From NCBI GenBank assembly GCA_963827585.1, contig CAWHCK010000027.1:1-64000 (forward strand): a stretch of DNA of 64,000 nucleotides. The letters are read 5' to 3'. The notes beneath the pieces were generated by a model. It saw nothing but the letters and a program-made list of their open reading frames with translations. It had not been told where the DNA came from and searched no databases. Source of the DNA: VAZQ01 sp963827585 (GTDB lineage: Bacteria > Pseudomonadota > Alphaproteobacteria > Rhizobiales > Xanthobacteraceae). The position numbers and the translations under genes were made by a program. Below are positions 1 through 8,304 of this stretch, in pieces (the stretch's first letter is position 1; each line of letters opens with the position of its first letter).

Positions 1-400
1 GACGTATTTGACTGAAGGGGTTGCGTGCATCATTCCGACCGTGGGCCGCAATATGCCTCCGATGACTATCGCGCCGCCTTGCAAAGGCACGGTCTCACCG
101 GCTCCATGGGCCGGCGCGGCAATCCTTACGACAACGCCAAGGCCGAGAGCTTCATGAAGACACTCAAGGTCGAAGCCGTGTATCTGATGGCATACGAAAC
201 CTTCGAGGACGTTACAGCCGACCTTCCCCGCTTCATCGACGAGGTTTACAACACCCGCAGACTCCACTCCGCGCTAGGCTATCTCAGCCCCCGCAATACG
301 AGGATCGACACGCCCAGCTACCTGTAAAACCGCCGCCTGAAACTGTCCACCATCAAGGGCGCACTCCACTCAGGGGGTCAAAATTGCACGCCGATTGACA
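1..400 (+). mobile_element. Right end of an IS3-family insertion sequence (partial)
   Basis: The segment carries the 3' part of an IS3-type transposase and then about 70 bases ending TTGCACGCCGATTGACA at 384-400. At position 401 the sequence switches abruptly to topoisomerase coding sequence on the other strand, so 400/401 is the most likely element boundary. The left end lies outside the window. The terminus also resembles IS21-like ends, so the family of the end itself is less certain than that of the transposase. Confidence 0.7.
25..327 (+). pseudogene. IS3-family transposase OrfB, C-terminal part
   Basis: This is the last 100 residues of a DDE transposase with an rve integrase core. It opens at the HHSDRG motif, which holds the second catalytic Asp. 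It then shows the GNPYDNAKAES block with the catalytic Glu and the usual RLHSALGYLSP tail of IS3-group OrfB proteins. In the same frame a TGA lies at 13-15, only four codons before the conserved HHSDRG, where a full-length OrfB should be open. The copy is therefore frameshifted or broken here, unless an indel error explains it. The rest of the gene is outside the window. Confidence 0.8.
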
Positions 401-1206
401 GGCAAATCGTGCAGCTTCGGAGGTCCTTGCCTCTTATCCTCGATCCGCACGGCAAGCGCACCCGCGAAGCCTTCAGCTGCTTGCACTATCTCCTGAGCAA
501 TCTCACGCCGGACTATTCGATCCTCCGGCGCGTGGCGCATCGGGAACTGGCCGCTCGCGACTTTCGCGGTGGCGACAACTTCAAAATCGGCGACCGGCAC
601 AAAATTCCGGATTTCCAATTCGCGCTTGCACACGATGGCCAACGTCGGCGTCTTCACGCGGCCGACGCCGATCACTCTGCGAGCGCCTTGCCCCAGCATG
701 ACGGTAGCGGTGCGAGTGAGTGAGAGATTGTAGATCTGGTCGGCCTGGCGGCGCGCCACAGCAGCGGCGTAAAGCCGGGCATACTCAGCATTTGGTTTGG
801 CCCGTTCGAATGCGTCGCGGATGGTCCGCTGGTCCTGCGCAGTGAACAACACCCGCATCACCTGACCGCTGTAATTGTAATGCTCGAGAATTTCCTGACC
901 GATGAGCTGACCCTCGCGATCGCAATCGGTGGCGAGCAAAACCCGCTTGGCGCTGCGCAGTGCCTCGCGAATGACTTTCAGCTTTCCGGCTTTGTTGCCA
1001 CCCTGCGCAGGGCGCGTGCCGTATAAACCTTCGGGCCTAAGCAGGATCGGCGACCAGCGTTTCCATTCCGGCACAACGTCTTCCGGCTCGAGCAGGTCGA
1101 GCAAATGACCTTCGGCCGGAAGGATGTCCCCATAGCGTGAACCGACCGCGGCGCGAACGTCTTTGGCTTGGCTGAATTTCTCCGTGATGACGATCTGGTC
1201 GGCCAT
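370..1206 (-). pseudogene. Type IA DNA topoisomerase (TopB/TraE-like), truncated by an IS
   Basis: The N-terminal 270 or so residues of a topoisomerase III-like protein are present. A Toprim domain with ATDCDREGQLI (the acidic D-x-D cluster) lies near residues 91-101, followed by the start of the cleavage domain (GVGRVKTPTLAIVCKRELEIR). The protein matches the family up to KLHDLP, then runs into the insertion-sequence end and stops after eleven foreign residues. The downstream part with the catalytic Tyr is missing, so the product cannot cleave DNA. Full-length relatives are about 600-700 residues. Homologues of this type are common on plasmids and integrative elements in rhizobia, which fits the mobile surroundings. 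Confidence 0.85.
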
Positions 1207-1327
1207 GACGGGCTCGTCGGGAAATCGATTCGACTCTACGCCCGTGAGAACATAGAGTGAACGTACTCACGGCGCAATGCGGCATTTGACGGCTTCGCGC
1301 AAAAAGCAAAACCCATGGAGGGGCTGA

Positions 1328-1534
1328 ATGGCGTTTATCTCCGTCGTCAGCGGGAAAAAGCGATATGACGCTGACCGAGCTAGTGCGACGGTAGAAATCT
1401 CCATCGCCTACCTGTCGCGCATCGAGCGCGAACGTTAGTGCCAAAAATTGAGCGTTGGCCGGCAGCGCCTTCTCCGGCTGCCCATGGACGACCTGTTCGC
1501 GGCGGCGCGGCGGCGGCGCGCACCGACCATGTGA
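1328..1534 (+). pseudogene. XRE-family HTH regulator remnant
   Basis: Three frames together give the outline of a small XRE regulator: a start MAFIS at 1328, MTLTELVRR, then VEISIAYLSRIERER (recognition helix of a lambda-Cro-type HTH), and finally LPMDDLFAAARR before a TGA at 1532-1534. At least two frame changes and a short internal loss separate the blocks, so no intact protein can be made. Small rhizobial regulators with this layout are about 90-110 residues. The assignment rests on the YLSRIERE core and the DDLFAAAR tail and is not certain. Confidence 0.5.
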
Positions 1535-1692
1535 TAGACCGTTTACCGGCGGCAAGCCGCACGGGGGCTCTCGCATTCGTCCAAATGCCCGTCGCTGCCA
1601 TCGCGGGACGGGTGCCGCGAAATCCCTGCGAGCGAGAAACCTCGTCGCCAGGCTTCTCGCGCGCAACAGAGAAGTGCAGGAGACGCGGAAGG

Positions 1693-1712
1693 GCGCCGCA
1701 CGGCGCTTTTTT
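1693..1712 (+). terminator. Intrinsic terminator-like hairpin
   Basis: GCGCCG at 1693-1698 and CGGCGC at 1701-1706 form a stem, followed directly by six T at 1707-1712. It would end plus-strand transcription coming from the XRE remnant, tail to tail with the minus-strand oxidoreductase gene whose stop is at 1711. The two-base loop means the inner pairs must open. Confidence 0.45.
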
Positions 1713-3343
1713 ACGCCGCCGCCGGCGCTGCGCCGAGCGCCCCGGCCGCGTCCCAGGGCTTCCACCACGGCTTCAAGCCGAGATCGCGCGCGATGACGCC
1801 GGCGCTGATGTAGCCACCGCCGCCCGAAATCGCGCCGCCCGGATGCGTGGCCGAGCCCGCCATGTAGAGCCGCTCGATCGGCGTGCGATAGCCGAAGTGG
1901 TTGTACATCACCTGGTCGGCGCTGAACGCGCCCATGAAGATGTCGCCGCCCCGCATCTCCGGGAAGGTCTGCGTGTACTCGCGCGCCGTGTAGACATGCT
2001 GCGCGATGATGTTCTTCCGCGTCATGTTGGGCGCGTAGCGCGCCCATTTCTCGATGATCCGCTCGGCGAACTCCTGCTTGAACGTCTCGTAGTCTGCGCG
2101 AACCGATGTCGGGATTGAGCGGCATGACGTGCCAAGCGTAGGTCGTGTGCTTGCCCGGCGGCGCCTGCGTCGGGTCGAGCACGCTGAGCGGGCCTGAGCC
2201 GAACTGCACGATCTGCGGCACGCGATCGGCCATCACGTCCTTATGTGCCGCGAGCAGCTCGTCCATGGTCTCCGCGCCGAGGCTCCATTTCAGCGTGCGG
2301 TGGATGTTCGGATCGAATTTCTCCGCGTGGAAGCGCACCGGCTCGTGCAGCGCCAGATGCAGGCCGAAGATCGTCCACTTGGTGTACTCAAATCCGTCGA
2401 GCTTCTTAAGGAACGCCGGCCGGAAGCTGCGCGCGTCCGATGTAGTCCTCGAAGGTCTGATGCACGTTCAGCGTGCTGGCGACGAACTGCCGGGCGCGCA
2501 CGGTGCGTCCGTCCTTGAGAGCGATTCCGGTCGCCTTGCCGCCCTCGATCACGATGCGGTCGAGCTCGACCTGAGGCGCGAACCGCCCGCCGGCCGCGAT
2601 GAATGTCTCCATCAGCGCCGCGCGCCAGGTTGGCCGAGCCGCCCTGGCAGAGCTGGTAGCCGCTTTGCAGGTCGAAGGCGCGGATCACCGAGCCCATGGG
2701 GCTGCGTCTTGGACATGGTGTCCACGAGCCAGGTCCCGAACAGCGAGATCTTGAACAGGAACAGGAGCTGCACGTGCTCGTTCTCGAACAGCTCCTGCAC
2801 AACGTCGAACGGCTGGCGCTTCGTCGACCGCGAGGAAATCGCGACCGATGGCGCTGCGCGACAGCAGCGCCTCGCGCTCGGCTCGTGGCAGCGGCTCGGA
2901 GAAGCGCTCCGGCAGGAAGATGCGGCGCGTGATCTCCTCGGCCTTGCGGTTCCAGTCGCGGAAGGTCGCGGCGTCCTTCTTGGAGAAGCGCGCGACGTTG
3001 GCGAGCGTCTCCTCGAGGTCGCGCCCGAACACGAGCGCCGATGCCGTCGAGGTGTGGCTGGCCGAACTCGTAGCGCGGCGTGATGTAGGTGACGCGGTCG
3101 CCGAGGCCCAAATCCTTGAACCAGGGCGTCTCGCTGATGTGGAAATGATTGATCGAATGCAGGTTGTGATAGAAGCCGGGTGCGGTCACTTCCTCGGTCA
3201 CGAGTGCGCCGCCGTATTGCAGGCGGCGGTCCACCAGCAGGATGTCGAGGCCGGCAGCGCGCGAGATAGGAGCCAAGCACCAGGCCGTGGTGGCCGGCGC
3301 CGATGATGATCCCGTCGTAGCTTCGCTCCAGCGCCGCAGGCAT
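1711..3343 (-). pseudogene. Phytoene-dehydrogenase-like FAD oxidoreductase, multiply frameshifted
   Basis: The parts add up to a COG1233-type NAD(P)/FAD oxidoreductase of about 540 residues. A start MPAALERSYDGIIIGAGHHG with the dinucleotide-binding GxGxxG lies at 3343. It continues with ILLVDRRLQYGGALVTEE, a middle section with SGYQLCQGGSANLA, and a C-terminus ending AGSATHPGGAISGGGGYISA, typical of carotenoid/retinoid-type oxidoreductases. The reading frame changes about seven times along 1.6 kb. Codon use inside each block stays normal, so the damage is recent or reflects poor base accuracy here. Just upstream at 3389-3427 is a 12-codon ORF with a good ribosome site (CAGGAG) of unknown meaning. 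Confidence 0.75.
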
Positions 3344-3460
3344 GTTCGAACTCTCACTTGAGTTAAGGTCAAAGGACGGGGCTCGGGCTCAGCTAGGGAT
3401 CGCGTCGCGACGCGCCAGCTCGTTCATAGTGGGCTCCTGCCGCTACCAAGCCGCTGTGCC

Positions 3461-3697
3461 TTAACCTTGCTCCCCCTCTGCCGGGGCCAATGAATGGCAG
3501 ATGAAGCCATTAATCGCGCTCTGGATGGCTGCATGATCCTGCGGGCGTTCCGGTCTCAAAAATCCTTTATTAACAAGGGAATTGATTTCCGTTTCGTGTA
3601 ACACGACACGCAGACAGCGAAGACCATTACGCCGTCGCTTGCGATGGTGCCGCATCCGCTCGGCTGCGGTGACGGGCTCTTTAGCTTCGCTGCTCAT
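3461..3697 (-). CDS. Small conserved hypothetical protein, basic N-terminus
   Basis: The 78-residue product starts MSSEAKEPVTAAERMRHHRK, is rich in Arg/Lys for its first 25 residues, then has a short beta/helix pattern (LRVVLHETEINSLVNKGF). Proteins of the pattern PVTAAERMRRHR...GLRC...E..I..LV.KGFL are frequent in Bradyrhizobium and relatives; their role is unknown. The arrangement resembles small DNA-binding or antitoxin-like proteins, but I see no definitive motif. An in-frame start ten codons upstream at 3727 is possible, but the conserved part begins at 3697. Confidence 0.7.
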   Translation of the reverse strand: MSSEAKEPVTAAERMRHHRKRRRNGLRCLRVVLHETEINSLVNKGFLRPERPQDHAAIQSAINGFICHSLAPAEGEQG

Positions 3698-4121
3698 GGC
3701 ACGCCGCCGGTAGTGGATCGGGACCAATCCCCGGGGGCTCCTTTCGGTCCTCCGGTACGATCCGGCTCCGGCTGTTTCGTCACGTCAGGTTCCGATCTGA
3801 AAAGTGCGATTGCGTTGCCTGCAGAAATACCCCGATACGTCCTCAGCCGTCACCAGCACCTGGCGTTGCACGTCACGGACTACGCCGCCGGACCTTTGGT
3901 TGCACGTCACGGCTGCGCGACCGGCAAAGCGCGAAACCGATCAGCTCGGTTGTCTCTAGCGAGAGCGCTGTCTCACTGTCTCGCGATACAGCGAAACAGC
4001 GACGAGACGGCCCTGGCCTAGATTTCTCAAGCATATCAATATGATCGGTTTTCGTCGTAACAAGGCTGTCTCGATGACTTACGGCATGAGAGGGATGCTA
4101 TGGCAACGCGTAGGTTCATCC
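3698..4121. other. Intergenic stretch without recognisable gene
   Basis: No convincing coding sequence is seen. The 14-mer GTTGCACGTCACGG occurs twice, starting near 3863 and 3898. CTGTCTC occurs near 3969, 3978 and 4064, and the composition is mixed. This could be the regulatory or resolution region of a lost element, but nothing proves it. Confidence 0.3.
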
Positions 4122-4400
4122 TCATCGAGGCGCCTCTGTTGCAATGCGCTGCACCATGTCCGTCCCCACCCCGAACTGCTTGGCAATCTTGTGCAGGCCA
4201 GCCCTTTACGGCTGCGCCAACCTCTCAAGGCGGCGTCTGTGAAATGCATTAGGGCGCAGTTTAGGACGAGAGATTTGCTGCGCGATTTCCGTCGCCCGCG
4301 CCCGTGCTGCACTCACGGCTGCCTTCCCCCGATCGAGCCGCTCCTCAGCCCGGCGCACTACTTTCGGCGCAGCAAAAAGCTGCTCCCTCGTCATTTTCAT
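4122..4400 (-). pseudogene. Serine recombinase (resolvase/invertase) C-terminal remnant
   Basis: At 4122-4197 the minus strand encodes GLHKIAKQFGVGTDMVQRIA and a few more residues before TGA. This is the helix-turn-helix that ends Tn3-type resolvases and invertases. Upstream in another frame, from a start at 4400, lies an alanine/arginine-rich stretch consistent with the linker helix region. The catalytic domain with the active Ser is absent and a frame change separates the two parts. A second remnant of the same family lies at 10797-11100. Confidence 0.5.
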
Positions 4401-4652
4401 GATCCGCCCCCCGACGGCCAGAACCCCATCCGATGATTAGATAACGCCCTCCGATCGCGGCCTTCTCATTGTCGTATTAGTTAACTGTCTCACCAGCTGC
4501 GCTCGGCACGACCGCGCTGCGGACACCTCGATACCATCGAAGCGTAGTTCCTCCTGTGGTCGGTCAGCTTTTTGGGCGAGGTACGCAGGAGGCAACATGC
4601 TCCGAAAAGTAGGGTGGCAGCGCCGGAATGCGAGTCGAGGCCCGCCGCCCGA

Positions 4653-5006
4653 TTACGTCTTCTTTTTCGGGAGATCAGCGCGGAGCTCTCGAAACTCCCC
4701 AGGCCCCTTCAGAAGCCGCCGCTTCCTCTGCTGCTGTTCTTCTGCGGTCGCCGACGGGTCAGCGAGCTTATCGATTTGCTGGCCTGCAAGGTCGATGGCC
4801 TTCGATGTGGCTTTCGGGCTTCGCCGCTTCATGAGCTGCGATCCTGCCAGCCCCAGCTCGACAAGCCGACGGATGGCCTCGGAGCGGTCCGGTTTGTCGG
4901 TTTGCCTCGCTGCCCAAGCGTCCACATTTTCACGCAATTCAGACGAAAGCCGGATTGCCGTCACTGGGTCTCGCCCAGTGGCCGGCCGGCCTCTCTTTTT
5001 TCGCAC
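4653..5006 (-). CDS. Ribbon-helix-helix-like small protein
   Basis: The 117-residue protein opens MRKKRGRPATGRDPVTAIRL, followed by SSELRENVDAWAARQTDKPD and RSEAIRRLVELGLA. A beta strand (VTAIRLS) then two helices with RSEAIRRLVE is the classic ribbon-helix-helix fold of CopG/MetJ-type DNA-binding proteins. The basic RGRPATGRDP head resembles an AT-hook. The C-terminal half (residues 60-117) is charged and helical and ends with Lys. It is widespread in rhizobia as a stand-alone gene with no toxin partner, and no partner is visible here either. DNA binding is inferred from the fold; the target is unknown. Confidence 0.8.
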   Translation of the reverse strand: MRKKRGRPATGRDPVTAIRLSSELRENVDAWAARQTDKPDRSEAIRRLVELGLAGSQLMKRRSPKATSKAIDLAGQQIDKLADPSATAEEQQQRKRRLLKGPGEFRELRADLPKKKT

Positions 5007-5401
5007 TACGTTTTTGCGTGACGCCTTATACTTATCAAGAGCAACAAATTCATATTTCTTGTACTACCCAAGGAGGCAACAACGACTTGCCGAAAGATAG
5101 GGGACGGGCCTGCGGAATGGGAGTCCACGGTCAGTCCTGGAGAGCTTCCGCGACCAAGACGGCCGCGCCGATCACGTCGGCGGGGCACTTCTCACCTCGG
5201 GGGCCTTTAGGCATTTCGAACCTTTACGTATGGAATTATGTCGAGAAGGGGCGCATAACACCCGCGAGCGACTTCTGAGGAGCCGACAAGGGCCTCTTCT
5301 CGGCCACCGGGGTCGCTCGGTCCCAAGGGAGGAAGGCCCCTTGGGGCCACGCTACCCCCGAAAATTCGTGCTCGCTTGACGTGACTGACCCGCCGGCGCT
5401 T
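5007..5401. other. Upstream region of the RHH gene and element junction
   Basis: No gene is recognised. The first 100 bases are AT-rich and should hold the promoter of the minus-strand ribbon-helix-helix gene. A hairpin with arms CCAAGGG and CCCTTGG lies near 5322-5344. The right part abuts the CusA fragment. Confidence 0.35.
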
Positions 5402-5593
5402 GCCGCCGATCATCGGTACGGCGATGCGCTGCATCACCTCGGCGCCGGTGCCATGACTCCACATGATCGGGAGGAGGCCCGTCATGATGGCGCAGACCGT
5501 TATCATTTTCGGCCGCACGCGCTCGACCGCGCCGCTCATGATCGCAGCATGTAGATCCTCGTGCGTAAACCACCGTCCCTCGGCGCGGCGGCG
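5402..5593 (-). pseudogene. CusA/CzcA-type RND efflux pump fragment
   Basis: About 64 residues match the last third of heavy-metal RND transporters: a helical stretch ending DLHAAIMSGAVERVRPKM, then TGLLPIMWSHGTGAEVMQ and RIAVPMIGG. The VRPK, GLLPI and GSEVMxRIAxPMIGG blocks are the signature of CusA/CzcA transmembrane helices 10-11. The match stops at GG, where the family continues with the last helices, and the upstream part is out of frame. It is a displaced scrap of a roughly 1,040-residue gene and cannot function. No cusB or cusC sequence is nearby. Confidence 0.75.
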
Positions 5594-5655
5594 CGCGCAA
5601 GCAAACCAGACCTCTGCTGGCACCCGCGGCCTGAACTGCGTGCAAGTCGCGCAAC

Positions 5656-5856
5656 TCATTGCCTTCGCCACCCAATCACTTTGGCTTCAATCTGATGGTC
5701 GGACCTGATGCTGCGCCACGCGCCGTCAACCCAACGACAGGGAAAAGGAAGCACGTAGGTGCCATTGTGATCTTCGCAAAGCAATTCCATCAGATACCCG
5801 GCCGGCGGTTCGCCGCCTGAATTGAAGTCGTCGATACGGTGCTGCCTAGTTGCCAT
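5656..5856 (-). CDS. Small conserved hypothetical protein
   Basis: The 66-residue acidic/aromatic protein starts MATRQHRIDDFNSGGEPPAG and continues MELLCEDHNGTYVLPFPCRW, ending IEAKVIGWRRQ. Proteins with the pattern HRIDDFN..G.PP..ELLCEDHNGTYVLP.PC.W are common single genes in Bradyrhizobium and related genera. They look like a compact beta-rich fold with two conserved Cys, and their function is unknown. The ATG at 5856 begins the conserved region, so the start is well placed. Confidence 0.75.
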   Translation of the reverse strand: MATRQHRIDDFNSGGEPPAGYLMELLCEDHNGTYVLPFPCRWVDGAWRSIRSDHQIEAKVIGWRRQ

Positions 5857-6534
5857 TAGCGGAATGTTTTCATTTCAGCAGCATCTCCCTTCTGTCCACA
5901 ACGCAAGGCTTGATAGCCTTGTTCTTGTTCTTCGGATCGTAGATGCAAACATATTGTCCCTTGTTCGCGTACACACGCGCGCGCCCTTCAGTGAGTCGAT
6001 GCAATTATGACGTTGTACATAAACATACAGTTGTGTTCCTGAGGTAAATCCGCCGCGTTGATTAATCTGCAGCAGGCGATCGAGTAGGATCTCTTTACAG
6101 GCAAAGGGATCCTCTCGCACACGTACGTCCGGTTTAATTTGGAAGTTAGGCTGTTGTCCCGCCGCCGAATTGGCATCGGCAGCATGGCCACATAACCACC
6201 AAAGGACAGATATCGGACCAGCTTGGGTGTAGGGTCACGTCGCACAGATTACCTCTACGCTAACATCGTTCGGCGGTTCGGCTCTTATAAAGCTCACTCC
6301 CGGCCCGCCGGTGTTGCTGGCCTGGATACCGCCTAATCGCGTTTGGCTGCGGCGATCTCCTGCACAACGTTATCGATCCGGGAGCGCACGGCCGGACGCG
6401 GAATCCGCATGAACTTTGGCTAGCCGCAGTTCCTTTAACTGCACGCAAGCGCAAGGCTCTACTGCGTTCTCGCCGTGGCTGAAACGGAACCTCCCCGCCG
6501 CTTCCATCATTGGTAGTTCGGCGGGCGGAGGTCA
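5857..6534. other. Gene-poor stretch
   Basis: This stretch is more AT-rich than the rest of the window, particularly 5870-6150. Short open frames exist on the minus strand, one ending near 5875 with VREDPFACKEILLDRLLQIN-like text, but none is recognised and frames change often. I cannot support a gene here. Confidence 0.3.
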
Positions 6535-6792
6535 ATGTTGCCGCACCAACGGGCTTGGCTCCTTGCGATTGGGCGTCGGCTCAGGGCCGACTACGACGCT
6601 ACCGCGGAGCCTATCCCTCCGCGTCTAGCTGAACTCGTCAACCAACTAGAAAGGTCCGCCAAAACAAGCGAGGATGAGCTGAGACCGCGCCTTTGGTCGC
6701 ACGGGTCGCCAATGACCATTCTTAATGTTGGCGGCGGGGGAATGGTTTCGAACCACCGTCTCGTGCTGTTCACGCACGCGCTCTGCAACTAA
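6535..6792 (+). CDS. Small conserved protein with a read-through C-terminus
   Basis: The first 45 residues (HQRAWLLAIGRRLRADYDAT, then AEPIPPRLAELVNQLERS) match a short protein type common in rhizobia, whose members usually stop soon after the QLE helix. Here the frame runs on for about 40 residues through sequence antisense to the tRNA-like gene at 6729-6803 and stops at 6792. The native stop has probably been lost by recombination or an indel. A GGAGG lies just three bases before the ATG, so an alternative start cannot be excluded. Function unknown. Confidence 0.55.
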   Translation: MLPHQRAWLLAIGRRLRADYDATAEPIPPRLAELVNQLERSAKTSEDELRPRLWSHGSPMTILNVGGGGMVSNHRLVLFTHALCN

Positions 6793-6803
6793 GCTACCCT
6801 GCC
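6729..6803 (-). tRNA. tRNA-Phe(GAA)-like gene, degenerate
   Basis: The minus strand folds as a tRNA. The acceptor is GGCAGGG (6803-6797) against CCCCGCC (6739-6733) with one A.C mismatch, then discriminator G and an encoded CCA at 6731-6729. The D arm is GCTT/GAGC. The anticodon stem CGTGC/GCACG is perfect around the loop GTGAACA (anticodon GAA, Phe). The T arm is GGTGG-TTCGAAA-CCATT. Oddities are a C at position 37 where a purine is normal, two G-T pairs in the T stem and one extra base between T stem and acceptor. It may be a mobile-element tRNA or a decayed attachment-site copy. Confidence 0.6.
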
Positions 6804-6995
6804 ACTCTCAGAACGACCGCGCCCGGATTTAAGTCTGGTTTGTTTCGCGATCGGGCGAGGCGCTCGGAGCGGTCATCGTGGGCATTGCCATCGTGGAAAC
6901 CGCTTCGATCTCATCGGCCCGACCCGTTGGCGTAGCGTTCGATCAAGGTGGGTTTCAGGAACGGAAGGTTCCCGGAACGTGAAAACAAACAGTGA

Positions 6996-7017
6996 TGCCC
7001 CAAAACGGGCACTTTTT
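6996..7017 (+). terminator. Weak intrinsic terminator
   Basis: TGCCC (6996-7000) pairs with GGGCA (7007-7011) around the loop CAAAAC, followed by CTTTTT. It is convergent with the minus-strand zinc-ribbon gene that stops at 7029. The five-pair stem makes this only a weak call. Confidence 0.35.
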
Positions 7018-7028
7018 CCCGGCCGACC

Positions 7029-7205
7029 TTAAGCCGGCAATGACGCAGATAGCATTCTGGTTTGTGTTGCTTCGCTGCCGCATGCCGCGCAGACGAGCTT
7101 CGTCTGTTCCTCGTCGTTCACTAACTCAATTGTCCTCACGCGCATGAGTTTTTGGCAGGAGCGGCATATCCAAATAGGCGGCTCAACCCGCGGAGGATAA
7201 GGCAT
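7029..7205 (-). CDS. Small zinc-ribbon protein
   Basis: The 58-residue protein starts MPYPPRVEPPIWICRSCQKL and carries two Cys pairs, C-R-S-C near residue 14 and C-A-A-C near residue 43, separated by a beta-rich stretch (MRVRTIELVNDEEQTKLV). This is a rubredoxin-like or zinc-ribbon knuckle layout. Similar tiny proteins with WICP.C...MRIRTIE are common in Bradyrhizobium and have no known role. The start at 7205 is chosen over the upstream frame because the conserved region begins there. Metal binding is inferred from Cys spacing alone. Confidence 0.65.
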   Translation of the reverse strand: MPYPPRVEPPIWICRSCQKLMRVRTIELVNDEEQTKLVCAACGSEATQTRMLSASLPA

Positions 7206-7252
7206 TGGCGCCTCCGTTTTTGCTAGTGATCGGGCGCGGCAACAGCGACTGG

Positions 7253-7339
7253 TCAACCTTCGAAACGCTGAATTGCGATCGCAAGAACATTGAAGCCAAT
7301 GGCGGCGGCTAGAACTGTCGCGGTCAGGGCAAGCCACAT
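7253..7339 (-). CDS. Tiny single-span membrane peptide (28 aa)
   Basis: ATG at 7339 is preceded by a GGGAG ribosome site. The peptide MWLALTATVLAAAIGFNVLA continues IAIQRFEG and stops at 7253. It is almost entirely one hydrophobic helix with a charged tail, a form often seen among very small membrane peptides of rhizobia. Support comes from the ribosome site and composition only; no family is recognised. Confidence 0.4.
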   Translation of the reverse strand: MWLALTATVLAAAIGFNVLAIAIQRFEG

Positions 7340-7467
7340 ATTCTCACTCCCGGAATACAGTTGGCGTCAGCGTGAAGGGAATACCTCCAGCTCAAAACGC
7401 TTAACGGCCCGTTTGGTTCCCGATCAGGAACCTTGACTTCAGTTCTCTCTTTTGCTCTCCTGCTCCC

Positions 7468-7683
7468 ATGCCCTCGCCGACCGTCACTGAGGAATTGCGC
7501 AACGACGTGCGCGCTTTGCACTGCGGTTCAAGGTCGGCAGTAAACAGCAGCCCCTCACAGACACCCGAGCGCGACATGGTCGCGACGGCGATCGTCGAGC
7601 ACATCCGGCTGTGCAATTGGCGCGTCGAGCGCGGGCCGCCGTGGGGCGGACTTGCGGAGTTGGGGCGGCGGTCGGGTAGCTAG
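7468..7683 (+). CDS. Small hypothetical protein
   Basis: A 71-residue frame contains TPERDMVATAIVEHIRLCNW followed by RVERGPP. The D-M-V-A-x-A-I-V-E-H-L motif recurs in very small rhizobial proteins that end shortly after a PP pair. No ribosome site is evident before the ATG at 7468 and the C-terminal 15 residues are of low complexity. Start and end are therefore uncertain, and function is unknown. Confidence 0.4.
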   Translation: MPSPTVTEELRNDVRALHCGSRSAVNSSPSQTPERDMVATAIVEHIRLCNWRVERGPPWGGLAELGRRSGS

Positions 7684-8003
7684 TAAGAAAGCCCCGCCCA
7701 GACACGGCGAAGGCGGATAGGAGGAACGCCCCATAAGGGCGCGGAACTCATAATCCCAGTCTTGCTGCCGTTTACACGCGGCCGCGCGATCCCGATCGTC
7801 CACTGGTTTGTCTGGACGAGACCTCAAAGCAACTCACTTGCCGAAACGCGCCTGCCGATCCCGCTGGATGAAGCCGACAGGCAAGGTACGCGGACGCGAC
7901 GGGGGCATGTCCCCGAATTTAGGGATGGCAGAGGCGGGCGTAAAGCTGAACCAGCGGCATTAGCCTTGGCCCCGGAGCGTAACGGCCGCATCATGTCGTC
8001 ACC
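7684..8003. other. Intergenic stretch
   Basis: I see no supportable gene. An open frame leading into the next gene exists on the plus strand, but its N-terminal part has no recognisable content and the true start of that gene is at 8004. Confidence 0.3.
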
Positions 8004-8235
8004 ATGCCCGACCTCCTCCTCAAGCGCGCTGACGGCAAGTCCCGGTGAGGTCTACGACGTCATTTGCGAGGAGCGCATCGTCGGTCGGATTATGCTGTCC
8101 GCTGACGCACAGTTCCCGTGGGTCTGGACCCTCACCTACGGCTACCACGAAGACCGCACACCCACCCACGGCTACGAGCCAACCCGCGAGGCAGCCATGC
8201 AGGCGTTCGCCAAGAGCTGGCACAGGGAGACGTGA
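8004..8235 (+). pseudogene. Small conserved protein, +1 frameshift near 8042
   Basis: Starting at the ATG at 8004 the product reads MPDLLLKRADGKS, and after removing one C from the CCC at 8041-8043 it continues GEVYDVICEERIVGRIMLS. It ends with a conserved WTLTYGYHEDRTPTHGYEP and TREAAMQAFAKSW tail. Proteins with G-R-I-...-W-x-W-T-L-x-Y-G-x-H-E-D-R-x-P-T-H-G-Y-x-x-T-R-E-x-A-M are abundant in Bradyrhizobium and of unknown function. As written the frame breaks; the C run makes a sequencing indel a fair alternative. Confidence 0.6.
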
Positions 8236-8304
8236 TGCCGCTGGCCCGCCGCCCGCGTTTTCCTCGTCGGGCCCCCGGCCCGAAATAACGCATGCGCAGG
8301 GGCA

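Noticed and set aside
1438..2118. Long plus-strand open frame opposite the phytoene-dehydrogenase-like gene
   Set aside because: It is the high-GC shadow of the minus-strand gene; no domain is recognisable and the composition is Arg/Ala-rich nonsense.
3389..3427. 12-codon leader peptide upstream of the phytoene-dehydrogenase-like gene
   Set aside because: It has a good ribosome site, but there is no attenuator structure or regulatory codon run, and the gene downstream is broken; too little to call.
3860..3990. Possible iteron or CRISPR-like repeats (GTTGCACGTCACGG twice, CTGTCTC several times)
   Set aside because: Only two copies of the longer unit and irregular spacing of the short one; no array and no Cas or Rep gene.
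5875..6245. Two overlapping minus-strand open frames of about 80 codons
   Set aside because: No recognisable family, and frames disagree about which is coding. A damaged small gene is possible but cannot be supported.
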